Positions 43,263 to 51,974 of a DNA stretch of 64,000 nt are shown piece after piece. Made by a program: the position numbers and the translations under genes. Location: the NCBI GenBank assembly GCA_035527275.1, contig DATLBA010000076.1, forward strand, positions 1 through 64,000, written 5' to 3'. The notes beneath the pieces were generated by a model that saw only the letters and a program-made list of their open reading frames with translations, made no database searches and was not told the DNA's origin. Source of the DNA: DATLBA01 sp035527275 (GTDB lineage: Bacteria > Planctomycetota > Phycisphaerae > FEN-1346). Each line of letters begins with the position of its first letter. Position 1 is the stretch's first letter.

Positions 43263-44006
43263 CTAGGTGACCGAGACTTCCAGGCCCTCCGGGTCCAGCA
43301 CCACGTTGACCGAGGCCCGGAAGTTGGCTTCGTCGCGAACAAAGGCAAGGTAACGTTCCAGCCGCTTGGCTGCGTTGACGCTGTTGTGGGCCAGGACGAT
43401 CGCACCCACCGGCAGGCGGTCATAGCAGGCCCGCAGAATATCCAGGTAGATGCCTTTACCGCGTTCCTTGTCGCCGTCAGCGTCGAGATACAGCAGGTCG
43501 ATCGGCTCGGGGAAGTCCCGGGCGACGTCGATAGCATCGGCGGCGACCACGCGAGCGGTGCCCGTCGGGTCGATCCGCCGGACGTTTCGCTCGGCCCGTT
43601 CGGCCTCGGCCGGCTTGATCTCCACGCCCAGGCATTGCTTAGCCTGGTAGCACGCGCCGGGGCCCACCGCCGCGCCGGCGTTGGAGATGAACGTATTTCC
43701 GCAGAACACGCCCGCGGCGATCATGTTAGCCGGCCGGCGGATGGCATTGATCGCCCAGATCAGCCGCTGTACCCGCGGCGATATCCCTGTCCAAGGGATC
43801 TCAAACTGCTCGGCCACCGCGGCCCGGTGGGCTAGGAACTTCTCGCGGTCGTAGTCGGTGTGGGGCAGGATACCCTCCCTCTGCAGGGCTTCCAACGCCT
43901 CGTCGACGGCAGCGATTTCCTGCTCGGCCGGCTCGAGCTGCCGGTGCGGCTCGCAATAATTCATGCGGTAACTCTGCCAGTCCTCGGTGCGGAATTCCTG
44001 GGACAC
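43263..44006 (-). CDS. O-methyltransferase-like SAM-dependent protein
   Basis: 247 residues. The SAM-binding part reads NMIAAGVFCGNTFISNAGAA then LGVEIKPAEAERAERNVRRI and LLYLDADGDKERGKGIYLDI, as in class I small-molecule O-methyltransferases (methyltransf_24/caffeoyl-CoA-like). The N-terminal about 80 residues are unfamiliar (EWQSYRM...-type helical region). The start is GTG at 44006 with caggag upstream. It is directly upstream of hypE (40 bases); the pairing is unexplained. Substrate unknown. Confidence 0.8.
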   Translation of the reverse strand: MSQEFRTEDWQSYRMNYCEPHRQLEPAEQEIAAVDEALEALQREGILPHTDYDREKFLAHRAAVAEQFEIPWTGISPRVQRLIWAINAIRRPANMIAAGVFCGNTFISNAGAAVGPGACYQAKQCLGVEIKPAEAERAERNVRRIDPTGTARVVAADAIDVARDFPEPIDLLYLDADGDKERGKGIYLDILRACYDRLPVGAIVLAHNSVNAAKRLERYLAFVRDEANFRASVNVVLDPEGLEVSVT

Positions 44007-44089
44007 TTGCGGCTCCTGTCCTGTGCTGAACCCGAATCCTAGTCATCGACCCCCGAATTACAAGGGCGCATCGAGCGATTATTTCCCCT

Positions 44090-44236
44090 TCACTCGGCGT
44101 GCCGTCGACTACTGAACAAGAGCAGACCCATCCGTTCCCTTGACGACGGGTTCTTCGGTTTCGCCGGTTTCCTTTCGGGTTTCTTTTCGGCGGCGCGGAT
44201 AGCGGCGATCTCGCGGCGGCGTTGAGCAGGGGTCAT
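44090..44236 (-). CDS. Possible small ORF, mobile-module-like (48 aa)
   Basis: A short frame begins MTPAQRRREIAAI and is Lys/Pro-rich in the middle, ending in MGLLLFSSRRHAE. Its N-terminus resembles small ORFs found beside serine-recombinase/DUF2924 modules in planctomycetes and proteobacteria (recalled, not searched). No recombinase is intact nearby. It may be a remnant. Confidence 0.25.
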   Translation of the reverse strand: MTPAQRRREIAAIRAAEKKPERKPAKPKNPSSRERMGLLLFSSRRHAE

Positions 44237-44265
44237 TTCGGCCGGCCGTCAAGGCGTTCGTCTCT

Positions 44266-44579
44266 TCACGCGCCGCAGGGGACCGCAGCGTAATGAATTG
44301 CGTATGACTCGGGCTTGGCGGCATCACGCTTCAGGGCGAAAGCCGACGGCCCTGAGACGGCCACGCGGAAAGGGTCATCAGAGGCCCGTGCAATCGTGCG
44401 TCCGGCCCCGGCTGCCAAATCTTGGCGGGCAGGCGGCCGAAGCGCGCCCTCCAGCAACCGCGCCGGGCTACGACGGCCTGCTGGTCCAGCCGCTCCGCCT
44501 CGTCCTCGGTGAGTTCCCCGCGCAAGGCCGCAACCAGAATCGCCTTCATTTCCGCATCCGTGCTCGTGCGTTGTCGCAT
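44266..44579 (-). pseudogene. Degenerate coding debris, frameshifted
   Basis: Two frames look partly coding. One, from about 44546, reads MKAILVAALRGELTEDEAER and fades after residue 30. Another, in a different frame, ends at 44266 with DDPFRVAVSGPSAFALKRD and then ESYAIHYAAVPCGA. A frameshift between them would join a single gene. The first half recalls transposase-associated helical starts (weak). A 30-base segment here (44463-44492) is identical to 47133-47162 in the glycosidase gene. Confidence 0.3.
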
Positions 44580-44642
44580 GCCGGCCTACGTTGCAAGACG
44601 CAGGCCAAGACCTGGCCCCGAACCAGCCAGTCCTGTTATGGT

Positions 44643-44670
44643 TTGACGATAGAACCTGCCCCAATTATAA
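44643..44670 (+). promoter_or_regulatory. Candidate promoter upstream of the glycosidase gene
   Basis: TTGACG (44643-44648), 16-base spacer, TTATAA (44665-44670). It lies about 140 bases before the glycosidase start, with an AT-rich stretch around it. Confidence 0.35.
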
Positions 44671-44810
44671 GCGTCTTCGTTGCAAACGGGCGACGTGTTA
44701 CTTCATCCGGAAGACTCAAGTTGAGACCGTTGCAGTACCGCGAGTCGCTACGGCTGTCTCAATTTTAGAAATGCTGGTTCCCATTTGCCGACGAGATGGA
44801 AGGAGACCCT

Positions 44811-47800
44811 ATGGCTATTCCACGCGCCGCGAGCCTGATACCGATCCTCCTGGCGCTGCTGCCCGTTTCGCACGCGACGGGAAGGGGTGTGACGATCGAG
44901 AAGGGCGACAGGGCCGTCATGGAGCTGTTGGATGAGGACCTGCCTCTCTACAAGGTCACAGCCGACACGTACGAGGCGAAGGTCTACCCCGACGGCCGCG
45001 TGCGGATTACGGCGCGAAAGAACGAGATCATCAAGAATCTGGTGTTGAGCCTGGGCCGTTCGGACAAGCGGCTGGGGGACATCCAGTTGGAAAAGGGTGA
45101 CCGGATCACCCTCTGGGAAGGCGAGCCCCGCGAGAGGCCGAAGGGCGACGACCCGGGCCTCGGCGAGCGGGGGCTGCTGGGGATCACCCTTCACTTCCAG
45201 CCCGATCGAGTGAGCATCATCCCGCAAGGCCTGCAGGAGGGGCCGGGCAAGACGAACCCGTCGCCGGCCTTCAACCTCTACGGCGTGTTCGGCGACGATG
45301 CTGTCGCCGTCCGCAACGTCCGCAACAGCGTCGAAGACGCCCTGCCGACGCGGCGCATCTGCGGCCCGCACATCTTCTCCTCCTATGGCCATCTTGGCCA
45401 CTACTGGCCCGACGTGGACGTCACCTGCCGCAACGGCGTCGTGATGGAGCTGCGGGGCATCACCGGCGTGTCGCACTCCGCGATCGGCCGGGGGGATCCG
45501 CACGTCAACGTCTCGCTCAAGTCCAAGCGCGGCTTCTGGGCGCTGAGCGACGCGAAGAAGGGCGCCCCGCTGACACTCGTCATCCGGCCTGCGGACAAGG
45601 CCAAGGCCACCGAGCCCGCGCCGTACTATACCGTCCGGGCGGGCAAGACCAGGGGTATGTTCTGCGAGAACGAGCGCGTCCTGTATCACCTCGATTTCGC
45701 CCCTGACTATCTCGTGCCGGGCAGGTACCGCCTGCAATGGACGCTGGAGGACCACCGTCAGGTTCCGGCCGGTTCGGGCGAGACGGACTTCACGATTAAG
45801 GCCGGCGCGCCCGAGTCGCTGGCGGTCGATCTGACGCCGGAGGCGATGGGGTACTTCCGCGCCGGACTGGTCCTGGCGCGGGCTGACGGCAAGAAGGTCG
45901 CGCGGAGGACGCACGAGTTTTCCTTCGCACGCCTCCGGCTGGAGGTGCCGGCACTGCGAGACCGGTCCGGCGTCGACGAGGAGCTTCTCTGGGCCAATAT
46001 CCTCGGCATGCGCGGGTTCCGCTGCACGCCTTCGCTCACAGAGATCTGGGTCCGTCACCGCGACCCCAACGGCGAGATCAACTGGGACAATTACCGGAAG
46101 GATCTGGAGAGCTACCTGAAGATCGCGCGGCAGGGCACGGTGAAGAACATCGTCTTCCTGATGAGCGGAAGCCCCAACGAGAAGGCCCTAGAGGAGTTCT
46201 TCCAGAAGAAGTACCCCGACGCGACCGAGCGAAAGGCCAAGATCGACGAGGCCCGCCGGCGCTGGCCGCGCGACTGGGCGAGGCAGGCGGCCCAATGCGG
46301 CATCCACGCCTGGGAACCCATCAACGAGCCGGACCTCAGCATGCCGCAGGAGCGATATATCGAAGATTTCCTGAAGGGCCAGTACCCGGCCGTCAAGGCG
46401 GGCGACCCGAAGGCAAACTTCCTTGGCGGCAGCCTGTGCGGGCTGTCCAAGTACAACTGGTTGCGCAATCTTTACGAGCTCGGCGGCGGGGAGTTCTTCG
46501 ACGGGGTCTCCTTCCATCCGTACACCGCCCTGGGATTCCGGGAGGCTTACCGCGCGGAGATCGAGCAGTGGTGGCAGGTCATGCGGGACTTCAAGGCCGA
46601 TCTCCGCCAGGGGCTCTGGATGACGGAGTCCGCGCGGCACCGCGGGTGGGGCTTCAACACCTATATCTACGACCGCTTCAACGCGCGGCGCGAGAGCCAT
46701 GCCTCCGATCTGGCCCACATGCTCCTCAACGCCGAAGGCATGGGGATTCCCCGCGACCGCGTCTACGTGTTCTATCTCGTCGAGCACGGGTATAACGACT
46801 TCTATCTCATGCGGCGGACCGAGCCGACGTCCGCGGCCATCTCGCTTCAGGTCATGAACGAGTGCCTGCGCGACGCAGCGTTCGTCCGGGAACTCCCGCT
46901 TCCCGGCAACGGGCACCACTTCCAGCTCTACCGGGACAAGACGCGGACGGTCGCCGTCGCCTTCACCGGAAACGAGCCCGACGGCCTGGAGGTGCTGACC
47001 GACGCGACGGAGGTCGTCCTGACCGACCTGATGGGCAACCGCCGGAAGGTTCGGCCGAAGGACGGGCGATTCCGCGTGACGATCAGCGGCGACCCCACCT
47101 ATATGCAGGTCGGCCCCGACCACGCCATCGCCCCGGGCTACGACGGCCTGCTGGTCCAGCCGAACCTCGCCGTCACCACGCTGGGTGCGACGGCGGCGGC
47201 GTCTTCCGTCGAAAAGCCCAAGCCCGACAACGGCGGCGCAAGGGCGCTGCCGCCCCTGGGGCCCAAGGCCGCTATCAGCGGCGATGCGACGTGCTATACG
47301 AGCGCCCAGGCCTACAACGGCCGAAATCGCGGCTGGGACGAGGACGACGGCGGCAAGGACAAGTGGCCGGACTGGCTCGAGGTCAAGCTCCCCCGGCCGG
47401 CGGCCGTGTCACGGGTGCGCGTGTACCACGATTACGGCGCGTGGGAGCGGACGCTGCGGGACTACGACGTGCAGGCCTTCGTGGGCGGGCAGTGGAAGAC
47501 GGTCGACCAAGTGCGTGGCAACTACTACCGTGACGTCTACGACCACCAGTTCGCCCCTGTCACCACCGACCGCGTGCGCGTGCTGATCCACATGGTCAAC
47601 AGCTGCCTGTTCGAGAACCTGGAGTGGATTCCCAAGCTGTCGACGCTGCGTGCGGTGGAGGTCTATGCCCAGCCGACCGGCAAGGCCAAGGCGTTCTTCG
47701 TCCGCGAGGTCCTGCGGAAGCGCGTCGTCGCCCCCGGCGGCCGGATCACCCTCCGGTTCCGGGTCCGCAACATCACGAAGGCGAAGCTGACCGGCACGGT

Positions 47801-48032
47801 TCGGGTGTGCTTGCCGGACCTCGTCACCGCCCAGCCTGCGGCGCAAAAGGTGACGCTCGAGCCGGACGCCGAAACCGAGTGCACCTTCATGGTAGCTGTG
47901 GACCCAAAGGCCGCTGTGGGCCTCTATACGGTCCTGGCCGGCCTGTACGAGGGCGACAAGATGATCTGCGCCGACTACGCGACGCGCGTCCTGTGCTGTA
48001 AGAACGCGCCCAAGGGCGAGCCGAAGCCCTGA
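44811..48032 (+). CDS. Secreted glycoside hydrolase with discoidin-like C-terminal domain
   Basis: 1073 residues. Signal peptide (about 1-23, ending SHATG). A beta-rich N-terminal half is followed by a TIM-barrel-like domain of clan GH-A character: acid/base Glu506 in EPINEPD (from residue 502) and a candidate nucleophile Glu606 in WMTESARH, about 100 residues apart. Then comes an F5/8 type C (discoidin)-like domain (about 818-930, KWPDWLEVKLPRPAAVSRVR, YHDYGAWERTLRDYDVQAFV), and an Ig-like end. It is probably an exported glycan-degrading enzyme; no GH family number is assigned. The ATG at 44811 follows aaggag. AGCT tetranucleotides (ten seen) are far denser than elsewhere in the window, pointing to different origin. 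Confidence 0.8.
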   Translation: MAIPRAASLIPILLALLPVSHATGRGVTIEKGDRAVMELLDEDLPLYKVTADTYEAKVYPDGRVRITARKNEIIKNLVLSLGRSDKRLGDIQLEKGDRITLWEGEPRERPKGDDPGLGERGLLGITLHFQPDRVSIIPQGLQEGPGKTNPSPAFNLYGVFGDDAVAVRNVRNSVEDALPTRRICGPHIFSSYGHLGHYWPDVDVTCRNGVVMELRGITGVSHSAIGRGDPHVNVSLKSKRGFWALSDAKKGAPLTLVIRPADKAKATEPAPYYTVRAGKTRGMFCENERVLYHLDFAPDYLVPGRYRLQWTLEDHRQVPAGSGETDFTIKAGAPESLAVDLTPEAMGYFRAGLVLARADGKKVARRTHEFSFARLRLEVPALRDRSGVDEELLWANILGMRGFRCTPSLTEIWVRHRDPNGEINWDNYRKDLESYLKIARQGTVKNIVFLMSGSPNEKALEEFFQKKYPDATERKAKIDEARRRWPRDWARQAAQCGIHAWEPINEPDLSMPQERYIEDFLKGQYPAVKAGDPKANFLGGSLCGLSKYNWLRNLYELGGGEFFDGVSFHPYTALGFREAYRAEIEQWWQVMRDFKADLRQGLWMTESARHRGWGFNTYIYDRFNARRESHASDLAHMLLNAEGMGIPRDRVYVFYLVEHGYNDFYLMRRTEPTSAAISLQVMNECLRDAAFVRELPLPGNGHHFQLYRDKTRTVAVAFTGNEPDGLEVLTDATEVVLTDLMGNRRKVRPKDGRFRVTISGDPTYMQVGPDHAIAPGYDGLLVQPNLAVTTLGATAAASSVEKPKPDNGGARALPPLGPKAAISGDATCYTSAQAYNGRNRGWDEDDGGKDKWPDWLEVKLPRPAAVSRVRVYHDYGAWERTLRDYDVQAFVGGQWKTVDQVRGNYYRDVYDHQFAPVTTDRVRVLIHMVNSCLFENLEWIPKLSTLRAVEVYAQPTGKAKAFFVREVLRKRVVAPGGRITLRFRVRNITKAKLTGTVRVCLPDLVTAQPAAQKVTLEPDAETECTFMVAVDPKAAVGLYTVLAGLYEGDKMICADYATRVLCCKNAPKGEPKP

Positions 48033-48177
48033 GCCGCCGCGACCATAAAACCCAGCATCGTGTAGATCATCGTCCCGGCCCGGTCCCCAAACCGGGCCGT
48101 ATTATAGCGCCCCGCGGGCGCGGGCCGCAAGCCTTCGGGTGGGCCATCGGGCAGAGAGCCTGCCACGCCGGGCGATT

Positions 48178-48777
48178 CTACCGGTTCACGGCTCTTCGCT
48201 TATAGACGTGGCCGCGCTTCCGGTCCACCGTCACCTTGAGAATCCTGTCGCCCTTCTCGATGGTGTCCACCACATCCATCCCGGCGATGACGCGGCCGAA
48301 GACCGTGTGTTTGCCGTCCAGGTGCGGACAGGGGACGTGCGTGATGAAGAACTGGCTGCCGCCCGTGTCCGGCCCGGCGTTGGCCATTGAAATCATCCCG
48401 CGCTCGTGCCGCAACCGCGGGCTGATCTCATCGGCAATCATGTAGCCGGGCCCGCCGCGACCGTCGCCGTGCGGACAGCCGCCCTGAATCATGAAGTTCG
48501 GGATTACCCGATGGAACGCCAGACCGTCGTAAAAGCCTTTCTCTACAAGGTAGATGAAGTTCGCCACCGTGTTCGGCGCGTCGTCCTCCGTGAGTTCCAG
48601 AACGATTTCGCCTCTCTCGGTGTGGATTGTCACTTGCGGCAATGCGGCATCGCTGATGCCCTTGGTCCGCTCTGGAGAGGTCTCCGGTTCATCGATCGCG
48701 CCGCCTTTTTCACACCCCATGGTGGAAACTCCTACCAGAAGTCCCAGACTTAACGCAAAACCGATCGGCACGCGCAT
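48178..48777 (-). CDS. Cyclophilin-type peptidyl-prolyl isomerase, lipoprotein
   Basis: 199 residues. The signal segment ends in a lipobox-like STMGC. The cyclophilin fold is shown by [13 protein letters not shown] (Arg and Phe of the active site), GSQFFIT and [11 protein letters not shown]; His precedes LDG where cyclophilin A has Trp, as in many bacterial cyclosporin-insensitive forms. It catalyses Xaa-Pro isomerisation in exported proteins, probably in the periplasm or on a membrane surface. The ATG is at 48777. Convergent with the glycosidase, 145 bases between stops; divergent from the ThuA gene. Confidence 0.92.
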   Translation of the reverse strand: MRVPIGFALSLGLLVGVSTMGCEKGGAIDEPETSPERTKGISDAALPQVTIHTERGEIVLELTEDDAPNTVANFIYLVEKGFYDGLAFHRVIPNFMIQGGCPHGDGRGGPGYMIADEISPRLRHERGMISMANAGPDTGGSQFFITHVPCPHLDGKHTVFGRVIAGMDVVDTIEKGDRILKVTVDRKRGHVYKRRAVNR

Positions 48778-48879
48778 GCTTGCCCCTGTTTGTGTCTTGC
48801 GGCCCGAATTTTCGTAACGGACCCCACGGTAGTCCCTCGCAAGACGAAAGACAACAGAATTGCAGGCCGCCGATTTGTC

Positions 48880-48907
48880 TTGACTGACGCGCGGGACGCA
48901 GCATAAT
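48880..48907 (+). promoter_or_regulatory. Candidate promoter for the ThuA-like operon
   Basis: TTGACT (48880-48885), 16-base spacer, CATAAT (48902-48907), 38 bases before the GTG start. The spacing and both hexamers are close to sigma70 consensus. Confidence 0.5.
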
Positions 48908-48945
48908 CACGCCCTTCGAGGACAATAGACAGAAAGGAAAAGCCC

Positions 48946-49698
48946 GTGTCTAAACCGATTTGCGTCACCGTGTGGAATGAAGGCATCCATGAGAAAACGG
49001 ACAAGAAGGTTGCCGAAGTTTACCCCCAGGGAATCCACGGCGCCATTGCCGCCCATCTCGGCAAGCAGCAAGGCATCGAGGTCGTTGCGACCGCCACGCT
49101 GGAGCAGCCCGAGCACGGCCTGACGGAAGCGGTGCTTGAGAAGACCGACGTTCTGACGTGGTGGGCCCACATGGCTCACGACCAGGTCGAGGACAAGATC
49201 GTCGACCGCGTCCACAAGAGAGTGCTCGAGGGCATGGGCCTCATCCTCCTGCACTCGGGCCACTTCTCGAAGATCTTCCAGAAACTCATGGGCACGGGGT
49301 GCGGCCTGAAGTGGCGCGAGGCGGCCGAGATGGAACGCCTCTGGGTCGTCCGGCCCGGTCACCCCATCGCCGACGGCCTGCCGGAATACTTCGAACTTGC
49401 GCACACGGAAATGTATGGCGAACTGTTCGACATCCCCCAGCCGGACGAACTCGTGTTCATTTCGTGGTTCGAGGGCGGCGAGGTCTTCCGGTCGGGCTGC
49501 TGTTGGCATCGCGGCAAAGGAAAGGTCTTCTACTTCCGCCCGGGCCACGAAACGTTCCCGATCTACTACGACGAGAATGTCCTCAAGGTCCTCGCGAACG
49601 CCGTCCGCTGGGCCGCACCGATCCCCGGCAGCCCGTTCAGCCTCGGCATTCCGGACATCACGGAACCCTTGAACCCCATCCGAGGCGGCGAGGGTTGA
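48946..49698 (+). CDS. ThuA-like (trehalose utilisation) protein
   Basis: 250 residues. The ThuA/glutamine-amidotransferase-like fold is recognisable from [48 protein letters not shown], and [11 protein letters not shown] with [20 protein letters not shown] near the end. ThuA is linked to trehalose/sugar uptake and catabolism, but the reaction is not fully settled. The start is GTG at 48946 with aaagga upstream. It is followed by an isomerase and a dehydrogenase on the same strand, a set typical of sugar-inositol-type catabolism (context inference). Confidence 0.88.
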   Translation: MSKPICVTVWNEGIHEKTDKKVAEVYPQGIHGAIAAHLGKQQGIEVVATATLEQPEHGLTEAVLEKTDVLTWWAHMAHDQVEDKIVDRVHKRVLEGMGLILLHSGHFSKIFQKLMGTGCGLKWREAAEMERLWVVRPGHPIADGLPEYFELAHTEMYGELFDIPQPDELVFISWFEGGEVFRSGCCWHRGKGKVFYFRPGHETFPIYYDENVLKVLANAVRWAAPIPGSPFSLGIPDITEPLNPIRGGEG

Positions 49699-49894
49699 AC
49701 GCTGAAGTCCGCCCCGGCCGCCGACGGCGTCAAGGTGGGCTGCCCCGAACTCAAACAGGACTGAGAGGCCCGAGCAGCTACCGCCCACAGGCCGGTGCAA
49801 ACAGCGTCCGCCCCACCGCACGCCACGGAGTGCGGCGGCTCCTCGGTGTAGCCGTCCCGGGCGGTGATAGGCACTTGCGCAGGAGGGAAAACTC
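49699..49894. other. Gap with no gene
   Basis: 196 bases between the ThuA-like gene and the isomerase gene. Reading frames here are interrupted or low quality. The right end carries the ribosome-binding site (aggaggg) of the isomerase. It contains one AGCT (about 49775), otherwise rare in this window. Confidence 0.4.
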
Positions 49895-50734
49895 ATGATC
49901 TTGCTCGGCGGCCCCATCTTTGTGAAAGCGGACGATCCCGAGGAGTGGGCCCTCGCCGTCCGGAAGGAAGGCTATTCGGCGGCTTATTGTCCTCTGAAAC
50001 CGGAGGCCGACGACAAGACCGTTCGCGCCTATGCCGAGGCGGCGGACCGGCATGGCGTGGTGATTGCAGAAACCGGTGCCTGGTCGAATCCGCTGAGCAG
50101 CGACGAGAAAGAGCGTGCGGCGGCGATGGCCAAGTGCACCGCCATGCTCGACTTGGCGGAGCGGATCGGCGCGCGCTGTTGCGTCAACATTACCGGCTCA
50201 CGCAGCGAGGGGCACTGGGACGGGCCGGACACCAAAAATCTGACCGACGAAACGTTCGACAAGATCGTTCAGACCACCCGCTCGATCCTGGATGCGGTCC
50301 GGCCCACGCACACTTTCTACACGCTTGAGACCATGCCGTGGATGTTCCCCGAGTCGGTTGAAAGTTACCAGCGGCTGATCCAGGCGATCGACCGCCCGTC
50401 GGCGGCGGTGCATTTCGATGCGGTCAATCTGGTCAACTGCCCACGGCGCTACTACGACACGGCCGGGCTGATCCGCCATTTCGTCAACACGCTCGGCCCC
50501 CTTATCAAGTCGTGCCACGCCAAGGACATCCGCATCGACACGAAGTTGACGCTGCACCTGGACGAAGTCTGCCCCGGAGAGGGCGGACTGGACTACCCCG
50601 CTCTGCTTCGGGCACTGGATGCGTTGCCTGGCGACGTGCCCCTGATGCTGGAACACCTTCCGGACGAACCAACCTACCGCCGGGCGGCAAACCACGTCCG
50701 TCGTGTCGCTCAGCAGGAAGGAATCAAACTGTGA
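49895..50734 (+). CDS. Sugar phosphate isomerase/epimerase (AP endonuclease 2-like TIM barrel)
   Basis: 279 residues. A TIM-barrel of the xylose-isomerase-like superfamily. Likely metal ligands lie in LETMPWMF, HFDAVNLVN, SCHAKDIRI and LEHLPDEPTY. These define an inosose dehydratase/sugar-epimerase-like active site; the substrate is unknown. The ATG at 49895 follows aggaggg. Its stop overlaps the next gene as GTGA, so the two are coupled. It shares an operon-like run with ThuA and the dehydrogenase. Confidence 0.85.
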   Translation: MILLGGPIFVKADDPEEWALAVRKEGYSAAYCPLKPEADDKTVRAYAEAADRHGVVIAETGAWSNPLSSDEKERAAAMAKCTAMLDLAERIGARCCVNITGSRSEGHWDGPDTKNLTDETFDKIVQTTRSILDAVRPTHTFYTLETMPWMFPESVESYQRLIQAIDRPSAAVHFDAVNLVNCPRRYYDTAGLIRHFVNTLGPLIKSCHAKDIRIDTKLTLHLDEVCPGEGGLDYPALLRALDALPGDVPLMLEHLPDEPTYRRAANHVRRVAQQEGIKL

Positions 50735-51699
50735 ACGACAACCTCCAGGTGACGATCACCCGCAGGCACTTTGCCGAGTTGGTTGATGCCGGACCGACGC
50801 CCTTGCCCGAGGCGGGCGAGGTCGCCGGGCCGACGCTATGCTCTCTCGTGAGCCCCGGTACGGAGTTGGCCGACTCCTACGGCGGCGAGAAGTTCCCCGC
50901 GACATCCGGCTACGCGGCCGTGTTCGAGGTCCGACAGATTGGCGAAGGGGTCGAGGGAATCGCGGTGGGCGACCGGGTGTTCGCCATGGGCAAGCACAGC
51001 CAGTACCAGAGGTTTCGCGCCGACCGTGTCATGCCTGTGCCGGTCGGGCTCGAGCCGCAAGTTGCCTGCGTGGTGCGGTTGATGGGCGTATCGATGACCA
51101 CACTGGTCACCACGAAGGCAAGGCCCGGCGAGCGCGTAGCGGTCACGGGGCTCGGACCGGTCGGCTACCTGTGCGCCCAGATGGCGCAATTGTGCGGGTA
51201 TGAAGTGCTGGCGGCGGAACCCGACGCGGACCGCCGCGCGATGGCCGAGGCGGGCGGCCTCAAGTGGACCATGAACCGGTTGCCCGTCGAAGATCCCTCG
51301 ATCGCGGGCACCGTGGCACTGGTCGCCGAGTGCTCCGGCCACGAGCAGGCCGTCCTGGACGGCTGCAAGGTCGTTCGGCGCCAAGGCGAGGTGGTGCTCA
51401 TCGGCGTGCCTTGGGCCCGGCGAACGGATGTGTTCGCACACGCCATTCTTGATGCGGTGTTTCATCGCTATGTGACGCTGCGGAGCGGCTGGGAGTGGAA
51501 AATTCCGCTCGAGCGCGGCCCTTACAACCCCGTCGGCATTTTCGACAACTTCAGCACGGCGCTGCGCTGGCTGGCCGAGGGCAGGATTCCTCTGAAGGGC
51601 CTCCTTCAGCCCCATGCGCCGGCCGAGGCCAACGAACTCTATCAGGCCCTGTTGCACCGCCGCGCCCCCGGGCTGTTCCACTACTTCGACTGGCGATAA
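50731..51699 (+). CDS. Medium-chain dehydrogenase/reductase, zinc-less
   Basis: 322 residues of the MDR superfamily. SLVSPGTEL and VGDRVFAMGKHSQYQ belong to the catalytic domain; the nucleotide fold is VAVTGLGPVGYLCAQMAQL. The usual Cys-His zinc ligands (GHE motif) are not visible, placing it with zinc-less, sugar-alcohol or bacteriochlorophyll-type members. It oxidises or reduces a small alcohol with NAD(P). The start is GTG at 50731 with a GTGA overlap with the isomerase. It is last in the ThuA-isomerase-dehydrogenase run. Confidence 0.84.
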   Translation: MNDNLQVTITRRHFAELVDAGPTPLPEAGEVAGPTLCSLVSPGTELADSYGGEKFPATSGYAAVFEVRQIGEGVEGIAVGDRVFAMGKHSQYQRFRADRVMPVPVGLEPQVACVVRLMGVSMTTLVTTKARPGERVAVTGLGPVGYLCAQMAQLCGYEVLAAEPDADRRAMAEAGGLKWTMNRLPVEDPSIAGTVALVAECSGHEQAVLDGCKVVRRQGEVVLIGVPWARRTDVFAHAILDAVFHRYVTLRSGWEWKIPLERGPYNPVGIFDNFSTALRWLAEGRIPLKGLLQPHAPAEANELYQALLHRRAPGLFHYFDWR

Positions 51700-51974
51700 T
51701 TGCAGGGCCGGAGCGCCGCGGCGAAGGCGCTCCTCCAAGTCCCGCCTCACGAAGGCTCCGCAGCCGCTCGGACCTCGGGCCGCAGCAAGGCAGCCCCTAC
51801 CCAGCCCTCACGCCGCGGGCCTATTTCGCCCGCACGTCGCGCCACGTGGGCATTCGCTTACCCTTGCGGCGATGGTAATAGCGAAAGCCCCGATTGGTTG
51901 CCAGGTTCATCAGCCGCGCCGCCCGCACCGCCATGCCCTTCCTCTCCAGGGCGGACGAGGCTAAAATACGCGGC

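Larger units (their letters stand above)
44007..44810. other. 800-base stretch without an intact gene
   Basis: Between the methyltransferase and the glycosidase no intact, supported gene is present. It holds a possible 48-aa ORF, degenerate coding debris and a candidate promoter (44643-44670). The right end is more AT-rich than its surroundings. This may mark the left edge of acquired DNA. Confidence 0.5.
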
